Source: a virus
Strand: one strand, 5' to 3'
IMG/VR virus record: IMGVR_UViG_3300020462_000038
Span: 1-26,526 of that record
Length of the DNA stretch: 26,526 nt
Positions 1-8,869 of the stretch are shown piece by piece (within the stretch, counting starts at the first letter, position 1; every line of letters begins with the position of its first letter). The notes beneath the pieces were generated by a model. It saw only the letters and a list, made by a program, of their open reading frames with translations. It made no database searches and was not told where the DNA came from. The position numbers were made by a program, and so were the translations under genes.

Positions 1-2
1 TT

Positions 3-31
3 ATTATAGTACATATACTGCGTATATGCAA
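3..31 (-). promoter_or_regulatory. Putative sigma70 promoter facing out of the left edge
   Basis: Read on the minus strand, TTGCAT (31 to 26) is followed after exactly 17 bases by TATAAT (8 to 3), a good host sigma70 layout. A 7-base inverted repeat with a 3-base centre (CATATAC at 12-18, GTATATG at 22-28) fills the spacer and touches the -35 box, a typical place for an operator. The gene it would drive lies beyond the window. Inference from sequence only. Confidence 0.45.
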
Positions 32-48
32 GCTATTGTGACACTAAT

Positions 49-375
49 TTAATCGTCCCAATCATCATCCCAATCTATTTCCTCATCTTCACCGAACATC
101 ATTTCATAACTCTCCGCATCCTCCTCATCAAAATGGTTCATAGCCCACTGAAGAACCTTATAACCACTCAAGGAACTAAAGTTTATGGTGCTATCTCCCT
201 CATTCATAGCGTAACCACGCTTCAACCACTCCGTTAGTTCGTGTTCTGGGTGTGCCTCTATCATTAGATCGAGTAACTCCTCAAACTTATCACGCTCAAG
301 ATGCTTATATTCCAGTGGTGGATGATCTAAATGCTTCTGCCACTGCGGATATAGTCCATCTTCAATGAACATCAT
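49..375 (-). CDS. Hypothetical acidic 108-aa protein
   Basis: I do not recognise a family. The product is strongly acidic, and its last dozen residues are almost only Asp, Glu and Trp (ending IDWDDDWDD). The middle is probably helical and carries an HPEHELTEWLKRG stretch. There is no signal peptide or membrane segment. The start codon overlaps the stop of the upstream 219-aa gene by four bases (ATGA), so the two are probably translationally coupled. It is the last gene of a minus-strand run that follows the tail-fibre block. An acidic tail could bind a basic partner or mimic nucleic acid, but that is speculation. Confidence 0.7.
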   Translation of the reverse strand: MMFIEDGLYPQWQKHLDHPPLEYKHLERDKFEELLDLMIEAHPEHELTEWLKRGYAMNEGDSTINFSSLSGYKVLQWAMNHFDEEDAESYEMMFGEDEEIDWDDDWDD

Positions 376-1031
376 CGCTCAAATACCTCAATTTTATGGT
401 CTAACCATTGATGACAATAGTTTATCAGCTCATCCTCTATTGTCAAGGGCTCCTTAATATACTCTATCAGGTAACCAGGTTGCTCAAATACTAACTCATC
501 AAAGTCAATTGCGGGCTTAGCAATCTCTCCCATGCCTATTTTTTGACTACCAAAGGTACAATCCTCTGTTGGTATTAGATATGACTGCTCCGACTGTGGC
601 ATGAACATAGTCTTATCCTTTATCTCATGCACCTCTCTGCGTAAATTAAGTATATGATCTGCGTCTGGATTATATCCTACACATATTGCACTGGAATTAT
701 TGGTGAGTGCAGTAAACCTAGTGACACCAGAGACTCTAAATGATGTGTTAGCACCTGATCTGTAGCGTAAGTATTGCGAATAGGATGCTGTTTCACTCAT
801 CCATACACCACTAGTAAACAATAGACACCGACTATGCAAGTAAAATCTGCTTAAAAATTCCCATGGGTAATCTTTAGAGATATCTTTGATCATATCAATG
901 TGTGTGTCATTGATGTATGACTTATGTTCTTCTGGGTCATCCCCGAAAAACTTAAATCCTTGTGGGCATCCTTTGTAATAAAGAACAGTAAGATCATCAC
1001 ATGCGTCTCTTACTGTGGTTTCAGTCATCAT
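372..1031 (-). CDS. Hypothetical 219-aa protein, paralogue of the next gene upstream
   Basis: Function unknown. It shares a pattern with the 239-aa product of the adjacent upstream gene: an FG-x-DP motif near the N-terminus, an H-x-R-x5-F-x-S/G-x-W block, then a core GA-x-T-x-FR-x2-G-x2-R-x-T-x-L-x5-I-x-C-x-G, and a QWL-x3-IE motif near the C-terminus. The two are probably tandem duplicates that have diverged strongly. Several Cys, His and aromatic residues are present, but no clear catalytic triad or Fe(II) facial triad. Its start overlaps the stop of the upstream gene by four bases. Being downstream of the fibre genes, it could be a fibre-assembly factor, but nothing in the sequence proves it. 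Confidence 0.72.
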   Translation of the reverse strand: MMTETTVRDACDDLTVLYYKGCPQGFKFFGDDPEEHKSYINDTHIDMIKDISKDYPWEFLSRFYLHSRCLLFTSGVWMSETASYSQYLRYRSGANTSFRVSGVTRFTALTNNSSAICVGYNPDADHILNLRREVHEIKDKTMFMPQSEQSYLIPTEDCTFGSQKIGMGEIAKPAIDFDELVFEQPGYLIEYIKEPLTIEDELINYCHQWLDHKIEVFER

Positions 1032-1747
1032 CTATTAACTATTTCAATAAGTCCTTTCTCTATTTGATTTAACCATTGTTGTGTAAATTCTGCAACATCT
1101 GGATAATCTTGCGTAATCTCTAATATAACCGTGGGTTTGGTCACACTTATTTGTACTGTCTCTGTACTATCGACATAAAATGGGAAGTGTTGCTTAACTT
1201 GCACGTTATGATAGAAGCAATCATGCATTGCTACTAGTATACTACCAATCCCAACAGGTGTAAAGCTCTCATTCTCTTCAAAGAAATGAACTTTCCTGTT
1301 TGTTGCGTTCATGTCCTCCCAACCAGAGCAAGCAATGAGACCACCTTCATCGAGTGATGTTATTCTATTGAGGCCAGGAAATCTAAAGTGAGTGTGTGCA
1401 CCATTATGATATATGATTGAATGGTTGGCAGGTTTTAAACTGTCACTCTTCCATGTGCTTCCGAACATTACTGTCCTATGATGCACCTGATAAGTTTGAC
1501 CTGCTTCTCTTATAATCTTCTCGTAACCTGCAACCTTACCCTTCTTATGTTTTTTAATGTGACCAGATATAATATCATTCTGTGTTGTCAGCATGATCTC
1601 CTTGACTGGATCAGGATCATTGCCGAAAACTTTTTTACCTTTACGTGCTTTATCACACCCAAATACAGTTACACCATTTGATGCAATGCTCTTACCAAAT
1701 GTGTAGTGAGCAATTCGACTATCTTGGGTCTCTGCTAATTGATACAT
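1028..1747 (-). CDS. Hypothetical 239-aa protein, tandem paralogue
   Basis: Function unknown. It shares the core NGA-x-THFRFPG-x-NRITSLDEGGLIACSG with the related GANTSFRVSG-x-TRFTAL-x5-AICVG of its downstream neighbour, in the same order with the FG-x-DP and QWL motifs. Compared with that neighbour, the stretch between FG-x-DP and the core is rich in Lys and His. There is no signal peptide or membrane helix. It overlaps the next gene by four bases and follows the 158-aa gene with a gap of only three bases, so all belong to one transcript. It could be a small virion protein or a fibre chaperone; the sequence does not decide. Confidence 0.72.
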   Translation of the reverse strand: MYQLAETQDSRIAHYTFGKSIASNGVTVFGCDKARKGKKVFGNDPDPVKEIMLTTQNDIISGHIKKHKKGKVAGYEKIIREAGQTYQVHHRTVMFGSTWKSDSLKPANHSIIYHNGAHTHFRFPGLNRITSLDEGGLIACSGWEDMNATNRKVHFFEENESFTPVGIGSILVAMHDCFYHNVQVKQHFPFYVDSTETVQISVTKPTVILEITQDYPDVAEFTQQWLNQIEKGLIEIVNR

Positions 1748-1750
1748 GTA

Positions 1751-2227
1751 TCATTCCTCTGAGTTCAGTGCAGCACTGAGTGCTTCAAACTGTTCGTCAA
1801 AGTCATCTTCACTGTATACATTGACAACCTGTGTTGCAGTCAGTACATTTGGATCAACAAACTGAGGATCATTTTTCACCATATCCTCATGATGTGCCAT
1901 TAATTCTTCTTGTGATACTGACTGCTCTTGTCCTATAATACTATTGAGATACAATATACTCTGTGACATGTCAACTTCCTTACACTGTTCGTATGTTACT
2001 CTAGCAGCAACAGCGTCAGCAATTTGAAATCTCAGTGGGTTTACGTTCTCTGGTTCTAATGCGTCCAAATCCATGTGAATAGGACCATACCATTCATCAT
2101 TGTTTAATGTACCGTCATTGTAGTACACCTCAAATGTTTTATCTTCTATATTGTAGTTCTCACATTTCCATGTTGGAGCCACAGTTGTGTCCATTCGGAA
2201 AGATGGATTGATGTCTTCAAGTGCCAT
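1751..2227 (-). CDS. Hypothetical 158-aa protein downstream of the adhesin
   Basis: The family is not recognised with certainty. The protein is acidic (EDDFDEQFEALSAAL near the C-terminus) and has no Gly-rich or repeat region. The N-terminal half, with WKCENYNIEDKTFEVYYNDG and WYGPIHMDL, looks like a small beta-rich domain; the C-terminal half is probably helical. It starts six bases after the stop of the glycine-rich adhesin-like gene. In T4-type phages the gene after an adhesin or fibre is often its assembly partner, so an adhesin chaperone is a reasonable but unproven guess. Confidence 0.7.
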   Translation of the reverse strand: MALEDINPSFRMDTTVAPTWKCENYNIEDKTFEVYYNDGTLNNDEWYGPIHMDLDALEPENVNPLRFQIADAVAARVTYEQCKEVDMSQSILYLNSIIGQEQSVSQEELMAHHEDMVKNDPQFVDPNVLTATQVVNVYSEDDFDEQFEALSAALNSEE

Positions 2228-2233
2228 TGTTCT

Positions 2234-3151
2234 TTAAGTGTTAGTTGTTCCCCCACGAATGTCTCCGTCTCCAGAGCCATACGTACCGTATTTATGATTT
2301 ACCCCTTGGATACCCCATCCTTTAGTTCCACCGTTACCGCCAGAATTTTGTCCGTCTTGTCCAAGATTACCACCTTTACCTCCACCAGTTGCTCCACCGC
2401 AACCGCCAGCTGATCCAGGTCCTCCACCAGCAGTTTGAGAACCGCCAGATCCATTGCCTCCCTGTGGGTTTGTGTTAGGGCAAGTGCCACCACTACCGCC
2501 AGGAAAACCAGCACCACCGCCACCTCCTCCACCCCCAGACTGGGAGTATTGAGTTTGTTGTTGAGCACACTGTTGTCCCTTCATGCAAGAAACATTCTGT
2601 GTAGTTTGATAACTGCACTGTCCGTGGTTACCAGCACCACCTCCACCACCGCCACCTGCGATAACACCTGCATTATTTAATTTGAATGGAGTACCACCAG
2701 AATATAATGCACGTTGTCCATTTTGTCCATTACCACCAGAAGCATTACCTCCGTTACCACCACGTCCAGATATTTTCTTACCACTATTGACTACTAATAA
2801 TATTCTAGAGCCGTTCTGATAGTTATTTAAGTTTACCCTCTGTTGTGCATTATTAACAACTACGACACCTTTGATCTTATTACCAGTATATCCTTGTCCA
2901 GTAATATATGTTGATAGTGACCACTGATTTTCTGCGTTAGTTGATAGTGTAGTCTTGAATAAGAAATGCTCTCCTTCATGGACTAATCTCCATGTACCAC
3001 CAGATTTATACCATACTTCTTTAACATCTTTCCATCCATCTGCACCAACATGTTTATAAACATCTTCTACATAACGCCACGCGAACATATGTCGTCGCGA
3101 CACGTGTGTACCAAGTTCATCAGCCTCTGCTTCTGTATAAGGGATTGCCAT
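2234..3151 (-). CDS. Glycine-rich tail-fibre adhesin-like protein
   Basis: A 305-aa protein. Residues 1-125 form a beta-rich base (VWYKSGGTWRLVHEGEHFLF, then ILLVVNSGKKISG). Residues 129-300 are dominated by glycine in GG-x-GG-x-GG patterns with two runs of eight (166-173 and 206-213 region). The stretch KLNNAGVIAGGGGGGG matches the style of glycine-rich phage tip proteins. Glycine runs of this kind fold as stacked polyglycine-II helices in the gp38-type adhesins of T-even relatives such as S16, where the loops between runs contact the receptor. Five cysteines (179, 189, 195, 224, 251) lie in or beside the Gln-rich loop at 179-204, so disulphides or metal binding are possible. It follows the large fibre gene by 16 bases. 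Likely role: host receptor binding at the fibre tip. Confidence 0.75.
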   Translation of the reverse strand: MAIPYTEAEADELGTHVSRRHMFAWRYVEDVYKHVGADGWKDVKEVWYKSGGTWRLVHEGEHFLFKTTLSTNAENQWSLSTYITGQGYTGNKIKGVVVVNNAQQRVNLNNYQNGSRILLVVNSGKKISGRGGNGGNASGGNGQNGQRALYSGGTPFKLNNAGVIAGGGGGGGAGNHGQCSYQTTQNVSCMKGQQCAQQQTQYSQSGGGGGGGGAGFPGGSGGTCPNTNPQGGNGSGGSQTAGGGPGSAGGCGGATGGGKGGNLGQDGQNSGGNGGTKGWGIQGVNHKYGTYGSGDGDIRGGTTNT

Positions 3152-3167
3152 AATTTAGTTACCTGTA

Positions 3168-6100
3168 TTAGTACTTATAATGGATATCTCCATTGCTTCC
3201 ACCAGAGGGTGCGGATGTGGATATAGTTTCATTACCAAAACATTTTTTACCTAGGATTCCAATATCATGACTCCATTCAAATGTTGGATTACCTCCAGTA
3301 GCCCTTAGAACTTCACCAGCTGCTCCATAGTCATCTGTACCAACTACACTATTTGTTATAGCATATACTTTCAATCTAGAAAGTAATAACATGTTAGTGT
3401 ATGGATTATATTGGAATGATCCATAATCATGGAATATACTGCGATTTCCATTTGAGTTGGTGTCATCACCCATCAATACACTGTAATATACATTATCATC
3501 TTTATTTGTCATGTATACCTGAGTTGCAGTCGCAGCATTACCAGATGTATTTTGGTTACCAGCTGTGTTAACGCCAGGTAGATTGATGTCAGCAGTACCA
3601 TTGAATGACACACCACCAATATTTCTAGCAGTTTGTAACTGACTTGCAGTTCCTGCGTTACCACTTACATTACCTGTTACGTCAGCAGATACAGCTGTGA
3701 TACCAGATATTGCAGTACAATATAATGTGCCAAATTTTAGTAAACTACTACCTAGATTTCGAGTACCAGTTGTTGATGGAATAATGTTAGTGTCAACATA
3801 ACCTCCAAAACTAACAGTATCAGTAGTTGCATTACCAAGATCAACGTTTCCATTTAACGTTGTGCCACCAGCTACTGTTAATGTACCGTCAGTTGCTATG
3901 TTACCTGTAGCAGAAGCAATAGTCAACTTATCAGTAGTACCTGATCTGACTGCAAAGTTTGCATCTACATCTAAGGTGCCATTGATTTCTGTGTTATTAG
4001 CAACAGTCAGTGTACCACCAAGTGTAGTAGCACCTGTACCTACTGTTAATGTACCAGTTGATTGAATATCAACACCCAACCCGTTGTAAAATTCTAAATT
4101 ACCCGTAGCATCAGTATTACCAGTACCACCAGTTATCTTAAGATTACCAGTATCACTAAGACCAAACTTAACCCAATTATTTCCATCATATATCCAACCT
4201 AGGTATTCTCCACGAGTATGACTGTCATCCCATGTGATGTCTCCATCGTTTGCGGCTACCGTAGATGCAGGTGCACTGGATCCAACAGTAATTTTCTTCT
4301 CCTGTGTTCCATTAATAATTAAATAACCTGTTTTTGTCTCACCATCTACCTGTAAATCTTTATTGATAGTAAAGTATCCTTTGATGACACTAGTTTGCAT
4401 AGCGTCTTCAACTGTGATCTTATCCCTGATAATAATCTCATCAAATACAGGACGTAAGTTTGCAGTCTCACCAATAATGGATAGTGATGGAGTATCTAAA
4501 CTCTCTTCAGTACCAGTAACAGAGCTTACTTTCTTATTACCAATGAATAGGTCACCATTACTGTTAAGTCCAGAGTAGAATGCGATACCACCGTCTTCTT
4601 TCTGTGACTGTGCTAATAATATTTCAGCATCAGTAAGAACTCTGTTCTGAACTGAAGGTAAACCAGTTGAATAGTTACCTGGTCCGAAACCAACGTATTC
4701 AAATGTGTGGTTACCAGATCTTAGGATACTAGGTCGTCTAAGTTCTGTAATTGTTCCACCTGTAGAGTTAACAACAACCATTCGTTTGGCTTTATCAACT
4801 TCAGTAACCTCACCATCACGAGGTTCTAGAGTGATATATCCTGCAGTAGAAGCATCAGATGTAGCTGCGTTAGTATATGAGTTTTTGTTTTCAATAATCC
4901 AATCGCCAATTACTTCCTTAGTGATAGATAATGATTTGTCTTCTAGTCCTGTATTAATGTTAGTTGTAGTAACTAAACCAACACTAGTATTACTTGCAAC
5001 AGAAGTTGCTTCATCAGCATCTTCAGTTGGGTTATCCTTGTCTAATACTGGATACAGGTCGTTAATATTCTGAGAGAATGAGAATGAATTAACGTTTGAG
5101 TCAGAAGGTGATATACTACCTTTAACTAAAGTACAGTAGTAAATACCATTTTGATTTCCTTTGATTAATTCTTTCGCTACTTGGATGTCATAGATGTAGT
5201 AAACAGAATCATATGACTGACCAGTAGGTACGTTTCTTGGTTGGACAATATAACCGTTAATAGGATCTCTTTGTAATGTAGCAGATGAACTATCTACTTC
5301 ATAACGTATACGGTATGTTCTATCTCTTGATGATCTGTTATCAGGAATACGTGAAATATATGATGCACCAGTAAATAATGCAGATCCGTAGAATACTGCT
5401 TCATTACCTAAGTGATAATGAATACCTTTAAAACCAGTGGATGCATTGACTGTACTGTCACCAGATGTAGCAGCTGTGACTCTTACATACCATGCACCAA
5501 ATGCAACGTCCCATTGTAGTGGGTGTGCAGGATCGCCTGGTGTAAATGCTTGTGAACTAACGTTTTTGAATGTTAGATCAGCAGGTGATGCACTATCGTC
5601 AGGTGTGATTAATGCACAGAATGTTCCTGTAGTTGATCCATCAATCAGAGATACCTTGATCTTATCTTGTACTCTTGCACCAATATTATATCCTTGTAGT
5701 TTATATGGAGGCTTAGTTGCTTCTGAATTATATCCATAGAGATATAATCTAGTATTTTCTAATCCAATATATTTCCATACAACTCCACCATCACTCTGTC
5801 CAGATGTGCTAGTGTGAGTTGGTGCAGTGCTACCACTTGTACCACCTGCAACTGTTGTATATGTCTTTCCACCATTTTTACATGATGCACCAGCAGCAAA
5901 TGATGTTGTTGCAGCCCATGCAGTGTTGTTCTCAGAAGCGTTTGATCTTACCTTTTGTACATCAATAGCAACATAACCAACAGGAATTTCATCTTGTGTT
6001 CCCTTCCATGCATTTTCAGCAGCTGCTGTAGTTCCACGATATCCTTTTGATAGTGTTAATGCACCAGTTCCTGAGTTAACAGCAGAGATATAATATGATT

Positions 6101-7826
6101 CTGCAGTTGCACCACCATCTTCAGCGTTAAATCTTACATAATCACCGACTGAAATGCCATGAGAATTATTTGTAGGACTAGATGATACAGTTAAATTGTT
6201 TTGTGTGACTCCAAATGTATAACCGCTGACTTGATTCCATGTTCTAGATAATTTTTGTGGCGGTATAACATGTGTGATAGTACCAGCTTTATCCTGTGTA
6301 AATGGTACAGGCTTAAATCCCTTTGCTCTTAATGCACAGGATCCAAAGTTGGAGTTAGAGTTGGTAATTGACTGGTCGCCACCAGTAAGGGCAACGAAAT
6401 GATCAGCGAAACCAACAGCGAAAACAGATACAGCTTGGATAACTGCATCATTAGATGCTTTAACATGGAAATTTCTATAGGCAGCTTTGAATATACTGTC
6501 TCCATCCGTGTGTGAGCCAGCAATATATGATGAACCATCCCATTTAATGAATGCGTTATCATCTTTTTGTAGTGATACACCAGTAAACTGAGCAACAACC
6601 ATGGATTTAAATCCACTTGCTTTAGAACCGTCAGCATGCATACCACATGTACCCCATGTTGAACGTAGGGATATGTTGAATATGTAAGGTGATGATGAGT
6701 CTACGTTATCAACTTCTACCTCAACACTAGATGATGTAGCAGTTGGGTTACCAGATGGTGCACCAAGACTAGGATCTTTGATAATATATCTGAATGTTGT
6801 TGTTGAAGGTATCTCACTAATATAATATGACCCGTTAAATCTAGTTGCATCAGTTCCTGTGACTCCACTGATTAACACGGGAGTACCAACTGAGAACCCA
6901 TGAGGTATAGACGTTGTTACTTCAGCAGTTGTTGTGAAGACGTTTGTACTAACATAGTCAGTTACAAGTGAACTGATACTTAATGGACCTGCAGTATTGG
7001 GTCCTACAATTCTATTTTCTTCTACTCTTGACTGTAATTCATCAGCAGATAATACACTGGTAGAGTCAGGAATGTCAGAGAATGCTTTTGCTACCTTCTG
7101 ATAGTATAGATCAAGGTCAGTAATATCAAGAGCAACATTACTTGTATCTTGGAAACCTGTTAATTTATTCGCACCATCAGCATATTCAAAGCAACATAGT
7201 TTATGGTGTGAGAATGTAGGAGGTGATGATGCACTTGGTTGTGTAGGATCTTTGTAGACTCCAGTTGAAGGACCATCAAAGAAACTAAACTGCCAGAAGT
7301 AACAACCACCTGTCACTCTGAATATTGCAGATCTACTAATAGCACCAGCCTCAGGATCAGGAATATATAATGGTCTTAGTTTAGTTTTTCTAAGATCCAT
7401 ACCTATGAGTGATGTACCTCTAGGGATTATAACTCCACCTTCAACTGAGTTAAATTGATAAAGAACGTTATTTGGATTAGGATTACCACTAGCATCTAAT
7501 AGATCGAAGTCACTAGAGGTACTAAGTTCTGATATATTTGGTGATGTAAATGCTTTACCACTAATATTGGTACCTGGTCTGTTATCAATAACATAATCAC
7601 CAGGATATAATACTATACTAAATGATTCAAATTGGTCATTATATTGTCCACTTCTATATGAAAATCTGGCAGCTTCAAGTAATGCCCTTTGAATACTCTT
7701 AAAAGGACGGTTTGGAGAGTTACCTCTGTTATCAAATCTATCTGATGCATCAAAATCATCTGGGTTGACATATAGGCAACGTCCAGTTTTTGATGTAAAG
7801 ACATTCTTTAGTCTAGTAAGTGCCAT
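3168..7826 (-). CDS. Large tail-fibre protein with beta-helix N-terminus and gp37-like repeats
   Basis: The 1552-aa product is the longest in the window. The N-terminus (VNPDDFDASDRFDNRGNSP, then RPFKSIQRALLEAARFSY and a YPGDYVIDN motif) resembles the pectate-lyase-like beta-helix start seen in large cyanophage fibre proteins. The middle is Ser/Thr/Asn/Gly-rich beta structure. From roughly residue 1230 a ladder of short repeats appears (GTLTVGTGATTLGGTL, GTLTVAGGTTLNGNV), followed by a gp37-like segment (GNVSGNAGTASQLQTARNIGGVSFNG, given here as consecutive motifs) and a distal domain of about 115 residues ending NGDIHYKY. It starts 12 bases after the 342-aa gene. It probably forms a trimeric fibre; the adhesin encoded next may cap it. 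I cannot say whether it is the long or the short fibre. Confidence 0.8.
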   Translation of the reverse strand: MALTRLKNVFTSKTGRCLYVNPDDFDASDRFDNRGNSPNRPFKSIQRALLEAARFSYRSGQYNDQFESFSIVLYPGDYVIDNRPGTNISGKAFTSPNISELSTSSDFDLLDASGNPNPNNVLYQFNSVEGGVIIPRGTSLIGMDLRKTKLRPLYIPDPEAGAISRSAIFRVTGGCYFWQFSFFDGPSTGVYKDPTQPSASSPPTFSHHKLCCFEYADGANKLTGFQDTSNVALDITDLDLYYQKVAKAFSDIPDSTSVLSADELQSRVEENRIVGPNTAGPLSISSLVTDYVSTNVFTTTAEVTTSIPHGFSVGTPVLISGVTGTDATRFNGSYYISEIPSTTTFRYIIKDPSLGAPSGNPTATSSSVEVEVDNVDSSSPYIFNISLRSTWGTCGMHADGSKASGFKSMVVAQFTGVSLQKDDNAFIKWDGSSYIAGSHTDGDSIFKAAYRNFHVKASNDAVIQAVSVFAVGFADHFVALTGGDQSITNSNSNFGSCALRAKGFKPVPFTQDKAGTITHVIPPQKLSRTWNQVSGYTFGVTQNNLTVSSSPTNNSHGISVGDYVRFNAEDGGATAESYYISAVNSGTGALTLSKGYRGTTAAAENAWKGTQDEIPVGYVAIDVQKVRSNASENNTAWAATTSFAAGASCKNGGKTYTTVAGGTSGSTAPTHTSTSGQSDGGVVWKYIGLENTRLYLYGYNSEATKPPYKLQGYNIGARVQDKIKVSLIDGSTTGTFCALITPDDSASPADLTFKNVSSQAFTPGDPAHPLQWDVAFGAWYVRVTAATSGDSTVNASTGFKGIHYHLGNEAVFYGSALFTGASYISRIPDNRSSRDRTYRIRYEVDSSSATLQRDPINGYIVQPRNVPTGQSYDSVYYIYDIQVAKELIKGNQNGIYYCTLVKGSISPSDSNVNSFSFSQNINDLYPVLDKDNPTEDADEATSVASNTSVGLVTTTNINTGLEDKSLSITKEVIGDWIIENKNSYTNAATSDASTAGYITLEPRDGEVTEVDKAKRMVVVNSTGGTITELRRPSILRSGNHTFEYVGFGPGNYSTGLPSVQNRVLTDAEILLAQSQKEDGGIAFYSGLNSNGDLFIGNKKVSSVTGTEESLDTPSLSIIGETANLRPVFDEIIIRDKITVEDAMQTSVIKGYFTINKDLQVDGETKTGYLIINGTQEKKITVGSSAPASTVAANDGDITWDDSHTRGEYLGWIYDGNNWVKFGLSDTGNLKITGGTGNTDATGNLEFYNGLGVDIQSTGTLTVGTGATTLGGTLTVANNTEINGTLDVDANFAVRSGTTDKLTIASATGNIATDGTLTVAGGTTLNGNVDLGNATTDTVSFGGYVDTNIIPSTTGTRNLGSSLLKFGTLYCTAISGITAVSADVTGNVSGNAGTASQLQTARNIGGVSFNGTADINLPGVNTAGNQNTSGNAATATQVYMTNKDDNVYYSVLMGDDTNSNGNRSIFHDYGSFQYNPYTNMLLLSRLKVYAITNSVVGTDDYGAAGEVLRATGGNPTFEWSHDIGILGKKCFGNETISTSAPSGGSNGDIHYKY
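3172..3179 (-). promoter_or_regulatory. Weak candidate late promoter box before the adhesin gene
   Basis: TATAAGTA on the minus strand differs from the T4 late box TATAAATA by one base. It overlaps the end of the 1552-aa fibre gene and lies about 20 bases before the adhesin start, the right distance for a short leader. One mismatch in AT-rich sequence is easily met by chance. Confidence 0.25.
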
Positions 7827-7838
7827 CTCTTAAAACTC

Positions 7839-8867
7839 TTATGAAGGTATTTCAGCAGATTCTTCAAACCCTATGAAGGTTGCAGTAACTGCAGCAGAAC
7901 AATTAACAAATAGGGTCTGGTAAGTACCTAATACTATTCCACCCACTTCAAGTGTAGAAGCGTCAGTGATTTGCTTGTTACGAACTATGTACTGTTCGGG
8001 AGCCGCCTGACTAACACCAGATACTAACAGTTCAATACCATTAGCAGTGATAAACTCAGTAGTAACTGTTGAGTTTGATGATGCAAATCTTGTTTGTGTA
8101 GTAGCAACTGGACTGTATACATTAGCATAAGACCTATTTAAGTTACTATTACCTAATTCACGGTTTTCATTATTTACGTCACCAAGAACTGCCCAATCCA
8201 AATTATTTCTAAATTCATAGTTTTGTAGGAATAATCTACCCTTGTAAGTGTCATAGAATGAAACTATACCAGAGTGTCCCTGACTTGAAGCACTACCTGC
8301 ATGTGATGCACCAAATTCAAATGTCCCACCACCACTTGCAGTAACAGTAACAGTGGTGTTTTGTACGTTTAAAGCATCAGGTTTTGACAGATTTCTCAAC
8401 CAAATTTTATTATTTGCTGTATCGTGATATAATACCGTCGCTGTCTGTGCTTGAGGTGTCAACGTAGTATTATTAAATGTTAATGTCTCATTAGCGTTGA
8501 TTGTACCAGTTAAGTTAGCATACTCAACATATATTGAGGAAACATATGAGTTTTTAGGGAAGCTAAAATAAGAGTAATTTAAATATGATGCACTCGTGCT
8601 AGGGTTATTAGGTTGTGATGCTAACGCATCAAACTGAATAATATCTGATTGCTCTACAATTGCAACATCAACGTTGACAGCACCACCAGTATTATTTGCA
8701 AGCATTAGTTTGCCACTTGCTAAACTAGCACCAGGACATGTATAAAAAGCAAATCCAGTACCAGTAGATACAGTATTATTTGGATGTGTCTCAGAAAGAG
8801 AGTTGTTTGTATATGGGGTAACTGTCGGAGTATAAGTTCCAAGTACCCCGTTCTGTTTCGTCGCCAT
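7839..8867 (-). CDS. Virion structural / fibre-associated protein, 342 aa
   Basis: No named family is recognised. The composition is that of a virion beta-protein: rich in Asn, Thr, Ser, Ala and aromatic residues, few charges, no repeats and no membrane segment. It begins with MATKQNGVLGTYTPTVTPY. A C-terminal stretch (VRNKQITDASTLEVGGIVLG, then FVNCSAAVTATFIGFEE) looks like a small beta sandwich. It sits between two fibre genes, separated by 2 bases from the 533-aa gene and 12 from the 1552-aa gene, so it is probably made with them as a fibre connector or decoration. Position and composition are the only evidence. Confidence 0.65.
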   Translation of the reverse strand: MATKQNGVLGTYTPTVTPYTNNSLSETHPNNTVSTGTGFAFYTCPGASLASGKLMLANNTGGAVNVDVAIVEQSDIIQFDALASQPNNPSTSASYLNYSYFSFPKNSYVSSIYVEYANLTGTINANETLTFNNTTLTPQAQTATVLYHDTANNKIWLRNLSKPDALNVQNTTVTVTASGGGTFEFGASHAGSASSQGHSGIVSFYDTYKGRLFLQNYEFRNNLDWAVLGDVNNENRELGNSNLNRSYANVYSPVATTQTRFASSNSTVTTEFITANGIELLVSGVSQAAPEQYIVRNKQITDASTLEVGGIVLGTYQTLFVNCSAAVTATFIGFEESAEIPS

Positions 8868-8869
8868 GA

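Noticed and set aside
2289-2296. Late-promoter-like CATAAATA on the minus strand inside the adhesin gene
   Set aside because: It encodes His-Lys-Tyr, lies about 60 bases before the next start, and is explained by the coding sequence.
2435-2680. Plus-strand frame and tandem repeats in the glycine-rich region
   Set aside because: The repeats are GG-x codons (CCACCA-type on the plus strand) of the adhesin. They lack constant repeat length and spacers, so they are not a CRISPR array or a separate gene.
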